From assembly GCA_013374505.1 (NCBI GenBank), contig QENJ01000079.1, forward strand, positions 1 to 10,353: DNA of 10,353 bases. The letters are read 5' to 3'. This document shows positions 1 to 7,075 of this stretch, one piece after another; the first letter of the stretch is position 1; every line of letters begins with the position of its first letter. The stretch is from Candidatus Methanophagaceae archaeon. Lineage in GTDB: Archaea > Halobacteriota > Syntropharchaeia > Alkanophagales > Methanospirareceae. Under the pieces are notes generated by a model. The model worked only from the letters and a program-made list of their open reading frames with translations, was not told where the DNA came from and made no database searches. The translations under genes and the position numbers were made by a program.

Positions 1-1975
1 GCACTTCATCACCGTAATCCTTCTCTAACTCCTTTATTATCTCTCTTATAGACCTTGCCCGGTCCCTTTTTGTCTTGGTCGTGCCCACAGCCACCCAATC
101 AGTATCCAGCTTACCGGTCTCGGGATCGGTAGAAACTTGCTTCAAGCAATAAGTAACCACACCAATCACACGTTCGGCATCCTCAGCCGTTACTGTATCA
201 CGTAACTCTGCTCTCGCTCTCGCCTCGCCCAGCCGAATCAAAGCCTCTAACTGCCGTGCCGTCACAGGAACGGGCGCTTCCTCATCCTCATAGCCCTGCC
301 CGCGAAGTCCAATATAAAACTCTAAGAACTTGTTCTTCGCATCTTCTGTCATTACCGGGAACATGTTCCTTTTGCTCCATGCCACGTATTTTCTTAGCAA
401 ATCCGCCGCTACTGCAGGCTCCATTATTCGATTTACCTGCCCGAACCGTTCTTTATCCGCCGCTGCCACTTTTCCTGTGCTTTTTAATCGCGCAATCAGT
501 TCGCCTGCGTAATGCGTCTCTATTATATGCTCCGCGGTCTTCATGTCCTGCTCTTCGTTCGGTCTGTCCATCATAGTAAAAATCAGGTCGAACCTGGACA
601 ATAGCGTGGGTGGCATGTTTATCTGCTCTGCAATCGGCGTGTACTTATCGAACCGTCCGAATTTAGGATTCGCCGCTGCTAACAGACCGCATCTGGAGTT
701 CAACCTTGCCATTATACCGGCTTTTGCTATACTTACCGTTTGCTGCTCCATTGCCTCATGCAGTGCATCGCGATCCTTCTTCTCCATCTTGTCTATCTCA
801 TCTACCGCTGCTATTCCTTTGTCCGCAAGAACCAACGCACCCGCTTCTAAAGTCCATCTGCCTTCGCCAAATTCGTCGCGAACCGCTGCTGCCGTCAGTC
901 CTGCGGCCGAAGTGCTCTTACCACCAGTGTATAAGCCGCGAGGGGCTAACCGTATTAAGTAAGTGAGCAGTTGACTCTTAGCAACCCCCGGATCACCAAC
1001 CAAGAGTATGTGTATGTCTCCACGTATTCTCGTCTCGTCTGGTAACTCCTTTGGGACACCAGAGAACAATTGCAGCACCATTGCCTCTTTTATCTCGGCG
1101 TGACCATATATGGACGGTGCAATGCTTCTTATGAGCTTCTCATACACATCCGACTGACTCGCTAACTCCTGTATTTTACGCTCATCTTCATCGGTTATCA
1201 GAATCTCTTCAAACTCTTCCTCCTTCAGCTCCAACGAATTACCATCTAGGTATATATCAAAGAACGGTGTTGTCTTACCGAATTGTGTCATACGCTGATA
1301 TGACCTGAGAATACCCGTAACAATAACACGGTTTCCGGGTGTGACCTCGCCCGAAATGTCGTCTTCGAGGTAAGCGTCTACCGCTTGCGGTAATTCGCCT
1401 CCTTTTAGTTCCTCGGGTGACTCTTGTAACCTTATCTTCTGCGCATTTGCGAATTTCGACTTTTCCACCAATAGTTTGAACCGCTGTACTTTCCTACCGC
1501 ACCCCCCGCTCTCCTGGTCACACTCTATCGGCTCTTTGAATTGCCTTCCACTTTGCAATATCGAGAAGATATGGTGGCAAAAAGGGCATTCAAATACCGC
1601 TTCTACCACCCGCGGTCTCACCTCTGTCGCCTTTGTCACCATCCCCTCTATTGCCACCAGCTTGCCTATGTCCCCGCTCCGGATTTCTCGTATCTTTACC
1701 TTTCTCAGTAGATTTATTATTCTGAGGTTTGCTTCGTCAAGCGTAACGCCGGTAGGCATGTCCATTTCTCTTAAAGCATCAGTTGCCGAAGCTATCGCGA
1801 CATCTGGTGTTTCCAGGATCATATCGGCAAGAGTCGGATCGTATAGGTCCATATCAGTGAATTTGACAAACAAACTACGGTGTTCAGGGTATGAATTAGA
1901 AAGCTCTATAAGGTCGTTCCAGCAATATCTCTTCAGAAAATCCTCCCACCTTTCTGTTACCAGATCTTGCATCAT
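1..1975 (-). CDS. mcm: Replicative DNA helicase MCM, C-terminus cut by window edge
   Basis: This is the archaeal minichromosome maintenance protein, the hexameric AAA+ helicase that unwinds DNA at the replication fork. I translated 658 residues from the minus strand. The N-terminal DNA-binding part carries a zinc site at C130, C133, C152 and C159. The AAA+ core follows, with Walker A GDPGVAKSQ (327-335), Walker B AAVDEID (389-395), sensor-1 Asn436 in AAANP, and the arginine finger Arg461 in LLSRFD. No intein interrupts it. Archaeal MCMs are about 690-710 residues, so roughly the last 40 (winged-helix domain) lie beyond the left edge. The start is bounded by an in-frame TAA at 1996-1994, leaving only the adjacent ATGs at 1975 and 1972; no strong Shine-Dalgarno precedes them. 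It is transcribed divergently from the HAD gene. Confidence 0.97.
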   Translation of the reverse strand, partial: MMQDLVTERWEDFLKRYCWNDLIELSNSYPEHRSLFVKFTDMDLYDPTLADMILETPDVAIASATDALREMDMPTGVTLDEANLRIINLLRKVKIREIRSGDIGKLVAIEGMVTKATEVRPRVVEAVFECPFCHHIFSILQSGRQFKEPIECDQESGGCGRKVQRFKLLVEKSKFANAQKIRLQESPEELKGGELPQAVDAYLEDDISGEVTPGNRVIVTGILRSYQRMTQFGKTTPFFDIYLDGNSLELKEEEFEEILITDEDERKIQELASQSDVYEKLIRSIAPSIYGHAEIKEAMVLQLFSGVPKELPDETRIRGDIHILLVGDPGVAKSQLLTYLIRLAPRGLYTGGKSTSAAGLTAAAVRDEFGEGRWTLEAGALVLADKGIAAVDEIDKMEKKDRDALHEAMEQQTVSIAKAGIMARLNSRCGLLAAANPKFGRFDKYTPIAEQINMPPTLLSRFDLIFTMMDRPNEEQDMKTAEHIIETHYAGELIARLKSTGKVAAADKERFGQVNRIMEPAVAADLLRKYVAWSKRNMFPVMTEDAKNKFLEFYIGLRGQGYEDEEAPVPVTARQLEALIRLGEARARAELRDTVTAEDAERVIGVVTYCLKQVSTDPETGKLDTDWVAVGTTKTKRDRARSIREIIKELEKDYGDEV

Positions 1976-2012
1976 TTTGACTTTGCCTTTCTTTTATTCT
2001 GCCGGGTGATAT

Positions 2013-2041
2013 GATACAATATTCATTAACATATTGGTATC
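2013..2041. promoter_or_regulatory. Imperfect inverted repeat upstream of mcm (candidate operator)
   Basis: The left arm GATACAATAT (2013-2022) and right arm ATATTGGTATC (2031-2041) are complementary over 10 bp with a single unpaired G. They are separated by an 8-base AT-rich spacer. The element lies 38 to 66 bases upstream of the mcm ATG, where an archaeal core promoter or a regulator site would be expected. No clear separate TATA box for mcm was identified; the AT-rich arms may contain it. Regulatory function is inferred. Confidence 0.35.
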
Positions 2042-2108
2042 TAATTTTTACTCTTACTATAACCTATTTCAATTGCAATCAATATCTTTGATAACGTGTT
2101 ACCGTAGC

Positions 2109-2117
2109 ATATAATAA
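2109..2117 (+). promoter_or_regulatory. Candidate TATA box for the HAD / marker-2 operon
   Basis: ATATAATAA lies about 60 bases upstream of the HAD start. With the usual archaeal spacing the transcript would begin near 2138-2140, leaving a leader of about 33 bases. The region is AT-rich, so the call rests on position as well as sequence. Confidence 0.4.
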
Positions 2118-2138
2118 TAGTCTATCAGGGGCAATATT

Positions 2139-2180
2139 ATGGGTATGAAAAAAGGCATGAGGGGCGGTGTATATGTCTGA
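2139..2180 (+). other. Possible 13-residue leader peptide overlapping the HAD start
   Basis: An ATG at 2139, seven bases after a GGGG run (2128-2131), opens a frame for MGMKKGMRGGVYV that stops at TGA 2178-2180, a few bases inside the HAD coding region and in a different frame. Translation through it would deliver ribosomes to the HAD start. It may be chance; no homology is claimed. Confidence 0.15.
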
Positions 2181-2994
2181 CGTAGCGGTTGTTTTTGACG
2201 GTGCCGGAGTCTTATATGCACCTTCCAGGATTATAAAGGATATGGATAGAGGAATCGCGAAGCGCAGTAGGATCTCGGGTTTAACAATCACTGACCGGTT
2301 TGAAAGGGGCGCGTTAGTGATTTTGAAGACGCAATACGTAGAGACGATGGAAAAAGAAGCAGCCTCAAAATTGTTATCCGACTTGATGAGGGAGAAGAAA
2401 ATAGAAAGTAAGGTGGTATATAAAACAAAAGGGATTAGTGACAGTGAAGTGGTAGAAACCATTTTAGGGGATGAAAGAGTTAAATTGGGGGATATACACG
2501 AAACGATGTCCTTTTTGAGGCGATGCGATATTCTTCCTGTAATAGGGGTAGGGTTGATTGTCGATATGACTGCTGGTGCGATAAGATATGTCATCGCAGG
2601 CGGCATAAAATTCTTCTCGGGAACCCGCGAACTCCTTAGAACGTTGAGTCAGATGGGCATCGCGATATATATAGCATCGGGAGATCGGATAGAGGCAGAA
2701 GAGATGACGATCTATTTACCTGAGGTGCCGCCGGAGAATATCTTTGGTATGTTGAAGCCAGGGGATAAGTGCAATTTGGTTATGAAGTTGAAGCGGAATC
2801 ACAAGGTGATGATGGTGGGTGACGATAGGAACGATTATCTTGCGCTTTGTGAAGCAGATATAGCGGTATTATCGTTACAGGAAGAGGCAGATAGGCCAGG
2901 TAAGATATTTGAGATTGTGGACTTTCGGATAAAAGAGATAGGTGAGATAAGAGGAATATTAGAAGAATTGGAGGGAAAAGTATGCAAAACCTGA
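2173..2994 (+). CDS. HAD-superfamily protein, P-type-ATPase-like phosphatase fold
   Basis: The protein is a 273-residue cytosolic HAD-fold protein. Motif I is VVFDGAGVLY (nucleophile Asp9). Motif II is IASGD (Ser169 with Gly and Asp). Motif III is KPGDK (Lys199) and motif IV is MVGDDRNDYLAL (about 214-225). Motifs III and IV resemble the P domain of P-type ATPases more than ordinary phosphatases, but no metal-binding or transport membrane domains are evident. The second Asp of the usual DxD in motif I is Ala11, as in phosphonatase-type members. That residue is normally the acid/base, so turnover may be slow or of another kind. A region of about 130 residues between motifs I and II would form a cap. 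I chose ATG 2173, eight bases after GAGGGG (2159-2164); GTG 2167 is only two bases away from it. The last 13 bases overlap the marker-2 gene, indicating translational coupling. The substrate is unknown. Confidence 0.8.
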   Translation: MSDVAVVFDGAGVLYAPSRIIKDMDRGIAKRSRISGLTITDRFERGALVILKTQYVETMEKEAASKLLSDLMREKKIESKVVYKTKGISDSEVVETILGDERVKLGDIHETMSFLRRCDILPVIGVGLIVDMTAGAIRYVIAGGIKFFSGTRELLRTLSQMGIAIYIASGDRIEAEEMTIYLPEVPPENIFGMLKPGDKCNLVMKLKRNHKVMMVGDDRNDYLALCEADIAVLSLQEEADRPGKIFEIVDFRIKEIGEIRGILEELEGKVCKT

Positions 2995-3995
2995 AACCAG
3001 AAGAGGGAACAGATCTGGAATCGCTGGCTAATGAGCTGAGGAACTTCGAGGGTGTGAAGCGTAAGGGGGCTATATGTGACCTCGTAGGGTGGCTTGGCAA
3101 ATCGGATTTAGTAGGAAATCAAACGATAGCGGGATTTGGTGAGGACGCAGCAGTACTCAACGTGGACGATGACAAGTTAATTTTACTCGCCGTGGATGGA
3201 ATCTGGGGTAAATTGCTGAATGCCGATCCCTGGTGGGCAGGTTATTGTGCGGTTCTCGTGAACGTGGCGGACATAGCGGCGATGGGAGGTACACCCGTGG
3301 CAATGGTGAATCTGACGTCAACGAAGGATAAGAGTATATGCGCAGAACTGGGCAGGGGTATGGTGGACGGAGTGAATAAGTTTGGAGTGCCAATGGTTGG
3401 TGGGCATCTACATCCGGACACTTCTTATGACGCGCTTGATGTTGGCATAATGGGGACGGTAAAGCGGGATGCTGTGATATATTCAAGCGGTGCGAAACCC
3501 GGTGACAAGGTATTGGCTGCGATAGACCTTGACGGGCGGATATATCCAAGTTACAATTTAGCGTGGGACAATACGACAAAAAGGTCGACAGCAGAGATAA
3601 AAAAGCAGTTGGATACAATGGTGCAGATAGGGGAGAAGAAGCTGGCAACAGCCGGTAAAGACATAAGCAATCCCGGTGCCTTAGGCACATTGGGCATGTT
3701 ACTCGAGTCTTCTGGTGTCGGTGCGACAGTAGAGGTGAATAAGATACCGCGACCTGATGTGGATGAAGTGCCTATTTCGCTTGCACATTGGCTAAAGACG
3801 TATCCGGGTACTGGATTTGTGCTCACAGTGAAGACAGAGGAAGCGGGTGCGGAGTGCATACAAATATTTGAATCAGCCGGTATAACGGCAGCTATCATAG
3901 GCGAGGTAAATGCAAGTAAAAAGTTGAGTATAACAGACGGAACAGAGACCGCAACGGTGTTTGACCTTAACAAGGATATAATAACGGGAATATAA
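2982..3995 (+). CDS. mmp2: Methanogenesis marker protein 2 (AIR synthase-related)
   Basis: The 337-residue protein has the PurM/ThiL/HypE/SelD (AIR synthase-related) fold, whose members bind ATP and usually phosphorylate or activate a small substrate or carboxamide. The visible family signatures are GEDAAVL (53-59, phosphate and metal binding), NVADIAAMGG (94-103), the GGHLHPDTSYDALDVG block (140-155), and a C-terminal-domain segment DISNPGALGTLGML (227-240). The pattern and length match the methanogen-specific marker 2 group better than ThiL or HypE. That assignment is from remembered family features, and the true reaction is not established. ATG 2982 follows GGAGGG (2970-2975) at six bases and overlaps the HAD gene by 13 bases, so the two are very probably co-translated and functionally linked. 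CofH follows after 44 bases. Confidence 0.82.
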   Translation: MQNLKPEEGTDLESLANELRNFEGVKRKGAICDLVGWLGKSDLVGNQTIAGFGEDAAVLNVDDDKLILLAVDGIWGKLLNADPWWAGYCAVLVNVADIAAMGGTPVAMVNLTSTKDKSICAELGRGMVDGVNKFGVPMVGGHLHPDTSYDALDVGIMGTVKRDAVIYSSGAKPGDKVLAAIDLDGRIYPSYNLAWDNTTKRSTAEIKKQLDTMVQIGEKKLATAGKDISNPGALGTLGMLLESSGVGATVEVNKIPRPDVDEVPISLAHWLKTYPGTGFVLTVKTEEAGAECIQIFESAGITAAIIGEVNASKKLSITDGTETATVFDLNKDIITGI

Positions 3996-4007
3996 GTGAG
4001 GGCGAGC

Positions 4008-4013
4008 ATATAA
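4008..4013 (+). promoter_or_regulatory. Candidate TATA box giving a leaderless cofH transcript
   Basis: ATATAA sits about 30 bases before the cofH ATG, the distance at which an archaeal transcript would begin at or just before the start codon. cofH has no convincing Shine-Dalgarno, which fits a leaderless message. The nonamer ATATAAGTG occurs twice, at 3990-3998 (across the marker-2 stop) and 4008-4016. Confidence 0.4.
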
Positions 4014-4039
4014 GTGCTAAGAATATACAAGTTTAAGAG

Positions 4040-5101
4040 ATGAACGCGGATTTTGAGGAGTTATACGAGCGGATACGGCATGGCGCGATAGAGCGTGAAG
4101 ATGCACTATTTTTAGCGAGTAATCCGCTCTATTTGTGGTGTATTGCGGATGAGCTACGAGCGAAGGAGAACGGCGATATTGTCACTTACGTGGTGAACAG
4201 GAACATAAATTTTACGAATGTTTGTGTAGGCGACTGCAAGTTCTGTGCATTCCGGGCAGAGAAGGAACAGGGCTATATGCTGAGCATGGATGCGATCTTA
4301 GAGAAGGTAGAAGAGGCGGTGATTAACGATGCAACGGAGATATGTATTCAAAGCGGTCTGCATCCCGACCTTGAAATATCAGACTATTGCGGAATTCTTG
4401 AAGGTATAAAGTCGCAATATGACGTGCATATACACGCTTTCTCGCCGATGGAGATATACTACGTTGCGATAAAATCCGGGATGACAGAAGCGGAGGTGCT
4501 GAAAGAATTGAAGAGTGCTGGGTTGGGTTCTATCCCAGGGACCGCGGCAGAGATACTTGATGATTCTATAAGGGCGATAATATGCCCTAATAAGGTGAAT
4601 ACAGCAAAATGGACGGAGGTAATAACGACAGCACATCGGCTGGGTATACCGTCAACAGCCACAATCCTGTACGGGCACATCGAATCCTTAGAGGATAGAA
4701 TAAACCATATATTCAAGATACGGGATATACAAAAGGAGACGGGCGGCTTCACGGAGTTTGTGCTGCTAAAATTCATGCGAAAGAACAATGAACTGGGGAA
4801 GATGGTGGACAGAAGTGTCTCTTCTCAGGAATCTGCAATCGTGCATGCACTCGCAAGGGTCATTCTTCATCCGTATTGCAGTAATATACAGGCATCCTGG
4901 GTGAAATTGGGTCTGAAGGATGTGCAGAAGATGTTACTTTCCGGTGCAAATGACTTAGGCGGTACGTTAATGGAGGAGAATATCTCGCGGTTATCGGGTT
5001 CTCCGGTGGGTGAATATATGAGTCCCGACGACTTAGAGCGATTGATAAAGGATGCGGGAAGAACGCCAAGAAGGAGAAACACCTTGTATGAGTTGTTATA
5101 A
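4040..5101 (+). CDS. cofH: 5-amino-6-(D-ribitylamino)uracil--L-tyrosine 4-hydroxybenzyl transferase (F420 synthesis)
   Basis: CofH is a radical SAM enzyme that joins the 4-hydroxybenzyl group of tyrosine to 5-amino-6-ribitylaminouracil. CofG then converts the product to F0, the deazaflavin chromophore of coenzyme F420. The 353-residue protein shows NRNINFTNVC followed by the CX3CX2C iron-sulfur motif at C62, C66 and C69 with the aromatic-rich tail KFCAFRAEKEQGY. Further along are the family blocks HPDLEISDYC, HIHAFSPMEI, GLGSIPGTAAEIL, LYGHIESLEDR and the C-terminal SNIQASWVKLG and GGTLMEENISR. Length and motifs fit CofH rather than CofG or the related menaquinone enzymes MqnC and MqnE. The start is fixed by an in-frame TAA at 4034-4036 just before ATG 4040. 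It is probably the last gene of the HAD/marker-2 operon. No cofG is visible in the window. Confidence 0.93.
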   Translation: MNADFEELYERIRHGAIEREDALFLASNPLYLWCIADELRAKENGDIVTYVVNRNINFTNVCVGDCKFCAFRAEKEQGYMLSMDAILEKVEEAVINDATEICIQSGLHPDLEISDYCGILEGIKSQYDVHIHAFSPMEIYYVAIKSGMTEAEVLKELKSAGLGSIPGTAAEILDDSIRAIICPNKVNTAKWTEVITTAHRLGIPSTATILYGHIESLEDRINHIFKIRDIQKETGGFTEFVLLKFMRKNNELGKMVDRSVSSQESAIVHALARVILHPYCSNIQASWVKLGLKDVQKMLLSGANDLGGTLMEENISRLSGSPVGEYMSPDDLERLIKDAGRTPRRRNTLYELL

Positions 5102-5148
5102 TTTACGAATTCTCATTCGGATGCAGACACAGAAAAACGAAACAAAAT

Positions 5149-5218
5149 AGGAGTTGTTATGCAGAATCTTGTGGTTTCTAGCGAAAAACAGAAAGGTTTT
5201 TATATAGCAACTTTCTAA
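5149..5218 (+). other. Short frame (19 residues) with Shine-Dalgarno, upstream of cytochrome
   Basis: AGGAG at 5149-5153 is followed after five bases by ATG 5159, which opens MQNLVVSSEKQKGFYIATF and stops at TAA 5216-5218. The TATA element of the cytochrome promoter lies inside this frame, so the two uses would conflict on one transcript. It could be read from the cofH operon transcript, or be a remnant or chance. No homology is claimed. Confidence 0.15.
5197..5206 (+). promoter_or_regulatory. TATA box of the multihaem cytochrome gene
   Basis: TTTTTATATA preceded by purine-rich GAAAGG resembles an archaeal BRE plus TATA element. It predicts a start of transcription near 5228, shortly before AGGT (5232-5235) and the ATG at 5243. 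This is the clearest promoter in the window and separates the cytochrome from the cofH operon. Confidence 0.6.
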
Positions 5219-5242
5219 TAGAGTATTGTAGCAGGTAAAAGT

Positions 5243-6037
5243 ATGGACAGTAAAAGGATAGCTTTGCTTACAGTCGCGATATGTGCGATTGGTATATTCG
5301 CACTGCCGGGTACGGTATCTCTGTTCAGCGGGCAGCATAGCTGGTATGACCTTTCAGGGGGCCAGAACGAAGTGCCATGCGAGAAGTGTCATCAGGATAT
5401 AGCGGATGAGATGATAAATGGCGGTAGTGACGGTAACGGTGTGCATCGGAATATGACCTGTGCTCTGTGTCACAGAACTTGCTTTAATACTGTATATAAT
5501 TCTGGTACTGGCCTTTATGAAAATGCACCCAGTTATATATACGCAAGTGGTAAGGGCAACGGGTCAACCGCTGGGAAAGAAACACATGCTGCAGCCACAG
5601 TTGCGTGTATGGATTGTCATGCTGCAAATGATGATCAAGGGGTATTTGAACACAATAAGTATTCAGAGTACAATTACGAACCTAATGATGAAACGTGTTT
5701 TAGATGTTACATTAGTGGTTCAATAATGGGACAGGATGGTTTTATCGCGGCAGGTGGGTTCGGCCTGACTGGCAGAGTAGGAGACACCGGCGAAAGGGCA
5801 GCACACTTGGATTTCGTGAACGATTCGATTGATGACCCTTTGATGGAAGACGCGAACGAAGCCTGTATCGCATGCCACACGCGAATCGGAGTAAACATCA
5901 CCTGGACAAAGTCAACCACATTGCACTTCAATGCAAATGAGACCCACGATGGCACCTGGCTAATTGATGACTTTACTGCACACGGTCAGAATGAGACATT
6001 CTCAACCTACAAGAACAACTGGACGAATAGTTACTGA
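5243..6037 (+). CDS. Exported multihaem c-type cytochrome, four CxxCH motifs
   Basis: The 264-residue protein carries an N-terminal hydrophobic segment (about 6-27), an export signal or anchor, so it acts outside the membrane. Canonical haem c motifs are CEKCH (46-50), CALCH (73-77), CMDCH (122-126) and CIACH (208-212). A fifth site at 152-156 reads CFRCY, with Tyr (TAC 5708-5710) in place of the haem-ligating His. There are seven N-glycosylation sequons (N70, N106, N193, N218, N232, N250, N259), which suits an archaeal cell-surface protein. No C-terminal membrane segment is seen. The role is inferred as extracellular or pseudoperiplasmic electron transfer, as expected for cytochromes of methane- or alkane-oxidising archaea. 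I do not recognise a named family. It has its own promoter and an oligo-T terminator. The downstream pseudogene is a paralogue; the block ANEACIACHTRIGVNITWTK is identical in both. Confidence 0.88.
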   Translation: MDSKRIALLTVAICAIGIFALPGTVSLFSGQHSWYDLSGGQNEVPCEKCHQDIADEMINGGSDGNGVHRNMTCALCHRTCFNTVYNSGTGLYENAPSYIYASGKGNGSTAGKETHAAATVACMDCHAANDDQGVFEHNKYSEYNYEPNDETCFRCYISGSIMGQDGFIAAGGFGLTGRVGDTGERAAHLDFVNDSIDDPLMEDANEACIACHTRIGVNITWTKSTTLHFNANETHDGTWLIDDFTAHGQNETFSTYKNNWTNSY

Positions 6038-6039
6038 TA

Positions 6040-6047
6040 TTTTTTTT
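6040..6047 (+). terminator. Oligo-T terminator after the cytochrome gene
   Basis: Eight T residues begin two bases after the cytochrome stop codon (TGA 6035-6037). Intrinsic termination in archaea depends mainly on such T-runs on the non-template strand. A second short T-run follows at 6053-6056. Confidence 0.65.
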
Positions 6048-6058
6048 CTTAGTTTTAG

Positions 6059-6078
6059 CGCTGCGGGCGTAGGCAGCG
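6059..6078. repeat. Short inverted repeat behind the cytochrome terminator
   Basis: CGCTGC (6059-6064) and GCAGCG (6073-6078) are perfect complements around an 8-base loop. The hairpin follows the T-run rather than preceding it, so it is not a bacterial-type terminator. It could protect a transcript end or be incidental. Confidence 0.3.
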
Positions 6079-6125
6079 ACTTCATGCTCATGCAACGAAT
6101 ACACATTGAGCCCGAGGAGGGAGAC

Positions 6126-6133
6126 ATATAAAA
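6126..6133 (+). promoter_or_regulatory. TATA box upstream of the second cytochrome gene
   Basis: ATATAAAA is preceded by the purine-rich stretch GAGGAGGGAGAC and lies about 45 bases before the ancestral start region at 6171-6176. Promoter sequence therefore survives although the gene it serves has a broken 5' end. Confidence 0.45.
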
Positions 6134-6175
6134 GCGCGAAAGAATTGAGATTGTGGGAGCAGAAAAGTAGATGAA

Positions 6176-6924
6176 ATGCACACGAGTAAAATAATGTTGA
6201 TGGGGATTGCGGTAAGTCGCAATGGGCATATTCGCTGTTCGCCGGGCAGCATAGCTGGTATGACCTCGAAGCATCAATTGAGGGTGCATCTGGAAGGAAC
6301 AATATACCGTGCGAGAAGTATCATCAAGATATAGGAGATGAAATGGAAAGTGGCGAGAATGGTGTGCATCGCGATTTGACCTGTGCTATGTGCCACAGGG
6401 CGTCGTTTACGGGTTATACCTCTGCAAGAGGTCACTACAATATAGGATCTACCAATTATGACTCGACACCTGGTCAAGAGGCCCATGCGGCATCTGCAAT
6501 CGCGTGTATGGATTGTCATGGAAGTAAGGACGGAGATCACACGTCCGACCGAGAATATGTCGGGTGGTGTTACCAGACCTGCCATAAGAGCGGTACTGGT
6601 GCTTATGTCCCTGGTACTGATTATAAGCCGGATTTCATCGCAGGTGGGTTTGGATTGACCCCCTTCAATTCAGATAATGGTACTGAAGCAACACACAAGC
6701 AGTTCGTGCTCAATGCGATGGACGACTCATTGATGGAAGGTGCGAACGAAGCATGTATCGCATGCCATACAAGAATAGGTGTAAACATCACGTGGACGAA
6801 GAGCGCGCACATGAATTTCACGGCTAGTAAGGACGAGACTGGTATGTGGAGCATTCCTGAGTACACAGCCGAAGGCACTAACATAACCTATGTGAACACG
6901 CCTAACGAGTGGACAAATCCGTAA
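6176..6924 (+). pseudogene. Second multihaem cytochrome, 5' end frameshifted (possible pseudogene)
   Basis: This is a paralogue of the preceding cytochrome. From ATG 6343 it reads as 193 residues with haem motifs CAMCH (14-18), CMDCH (55-59), an unusual CX3CH, CYQTCH (76-81), and CIACH (138-142). Upstream, the same frame is open from 6190 but has no start codon, and it still encodes GQHSWYDL, matching the paralogue; 23 bases at 6244-6266 equal 5330-5352. The signal-peptide start is recognisable in other frames: ATG 6176 gives MHTSKIMLMGIAV, then a shifted frame gives MGIFA. At least two frameshifts and a short deletion therefore separate start and body. The first haem motif reads CEKYH, Cys changed to Tyr by one G-to-A at 6320. 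An unexported 193-residue product from 6343 could not receive haem c outside the cell. Sequencing error might explain the shifts, but not both shifts and the Cys loss easily. Confidence 0.7.
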
Positions 6925-6968
6925 GTATTGGCTTATTTGACGAGATTGGTTTTGAAACGGAATCACTT

Positions 6969-7009
6969 AATCGAAAGAATAATGTGCGACAAAAACGCAT
7001 ATTTCGATT
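6969..7009. other. Bulged hairpin A in the cytochrome/radical SAM intergenic region
   Basis: Outer arms AATCGAAA (6969-6976) and TTTCGATT (7002-7009) pair perfectly over 8 bp. Inside, 6983-6988 pairs with 6996-7001 over 6 bp including one G-T wobble, leaving a 6-base bulge and a 7-base A-rich loop. As RNA this is a 14-bp stem. It may be a transcript 3' end, an untranslated-region element or a DNA site; function is unknown. Confidence 0.4.
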
Positions 7010-7075
7010 TTGTAGGACTATTTCAGGATGTACGTAATGTTTGAGTGAACTATGTATTGAACCTTCCCGGTATAA

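Noticed and set aside
256..962. Plus-strand open frames of 106, 139 and 86 codons and another at 1476-2009
   Set aside because: They lie opposite the mcm gene, whose minus-strand frame has every helicase motif; the plus-strand translations are low-complexity serine/proline-rich shadows.
3990..4016. Direct repeat ATATAAGTG twice, 18 bases apart
   Set aside because: Only two short AT-rich copies, one of them overlapping a stop codon; likely chance, kept only as part of the cofH promoter note.
6176..6331. Separate short ORF starting at ATG 6176 and ending in TAG as an independent gene
   Set aside because: Its first 13 residues match the paralogue's signal peptide and the rest is out-of-frame cytochrome sequence, so it is the broken start of that gene.
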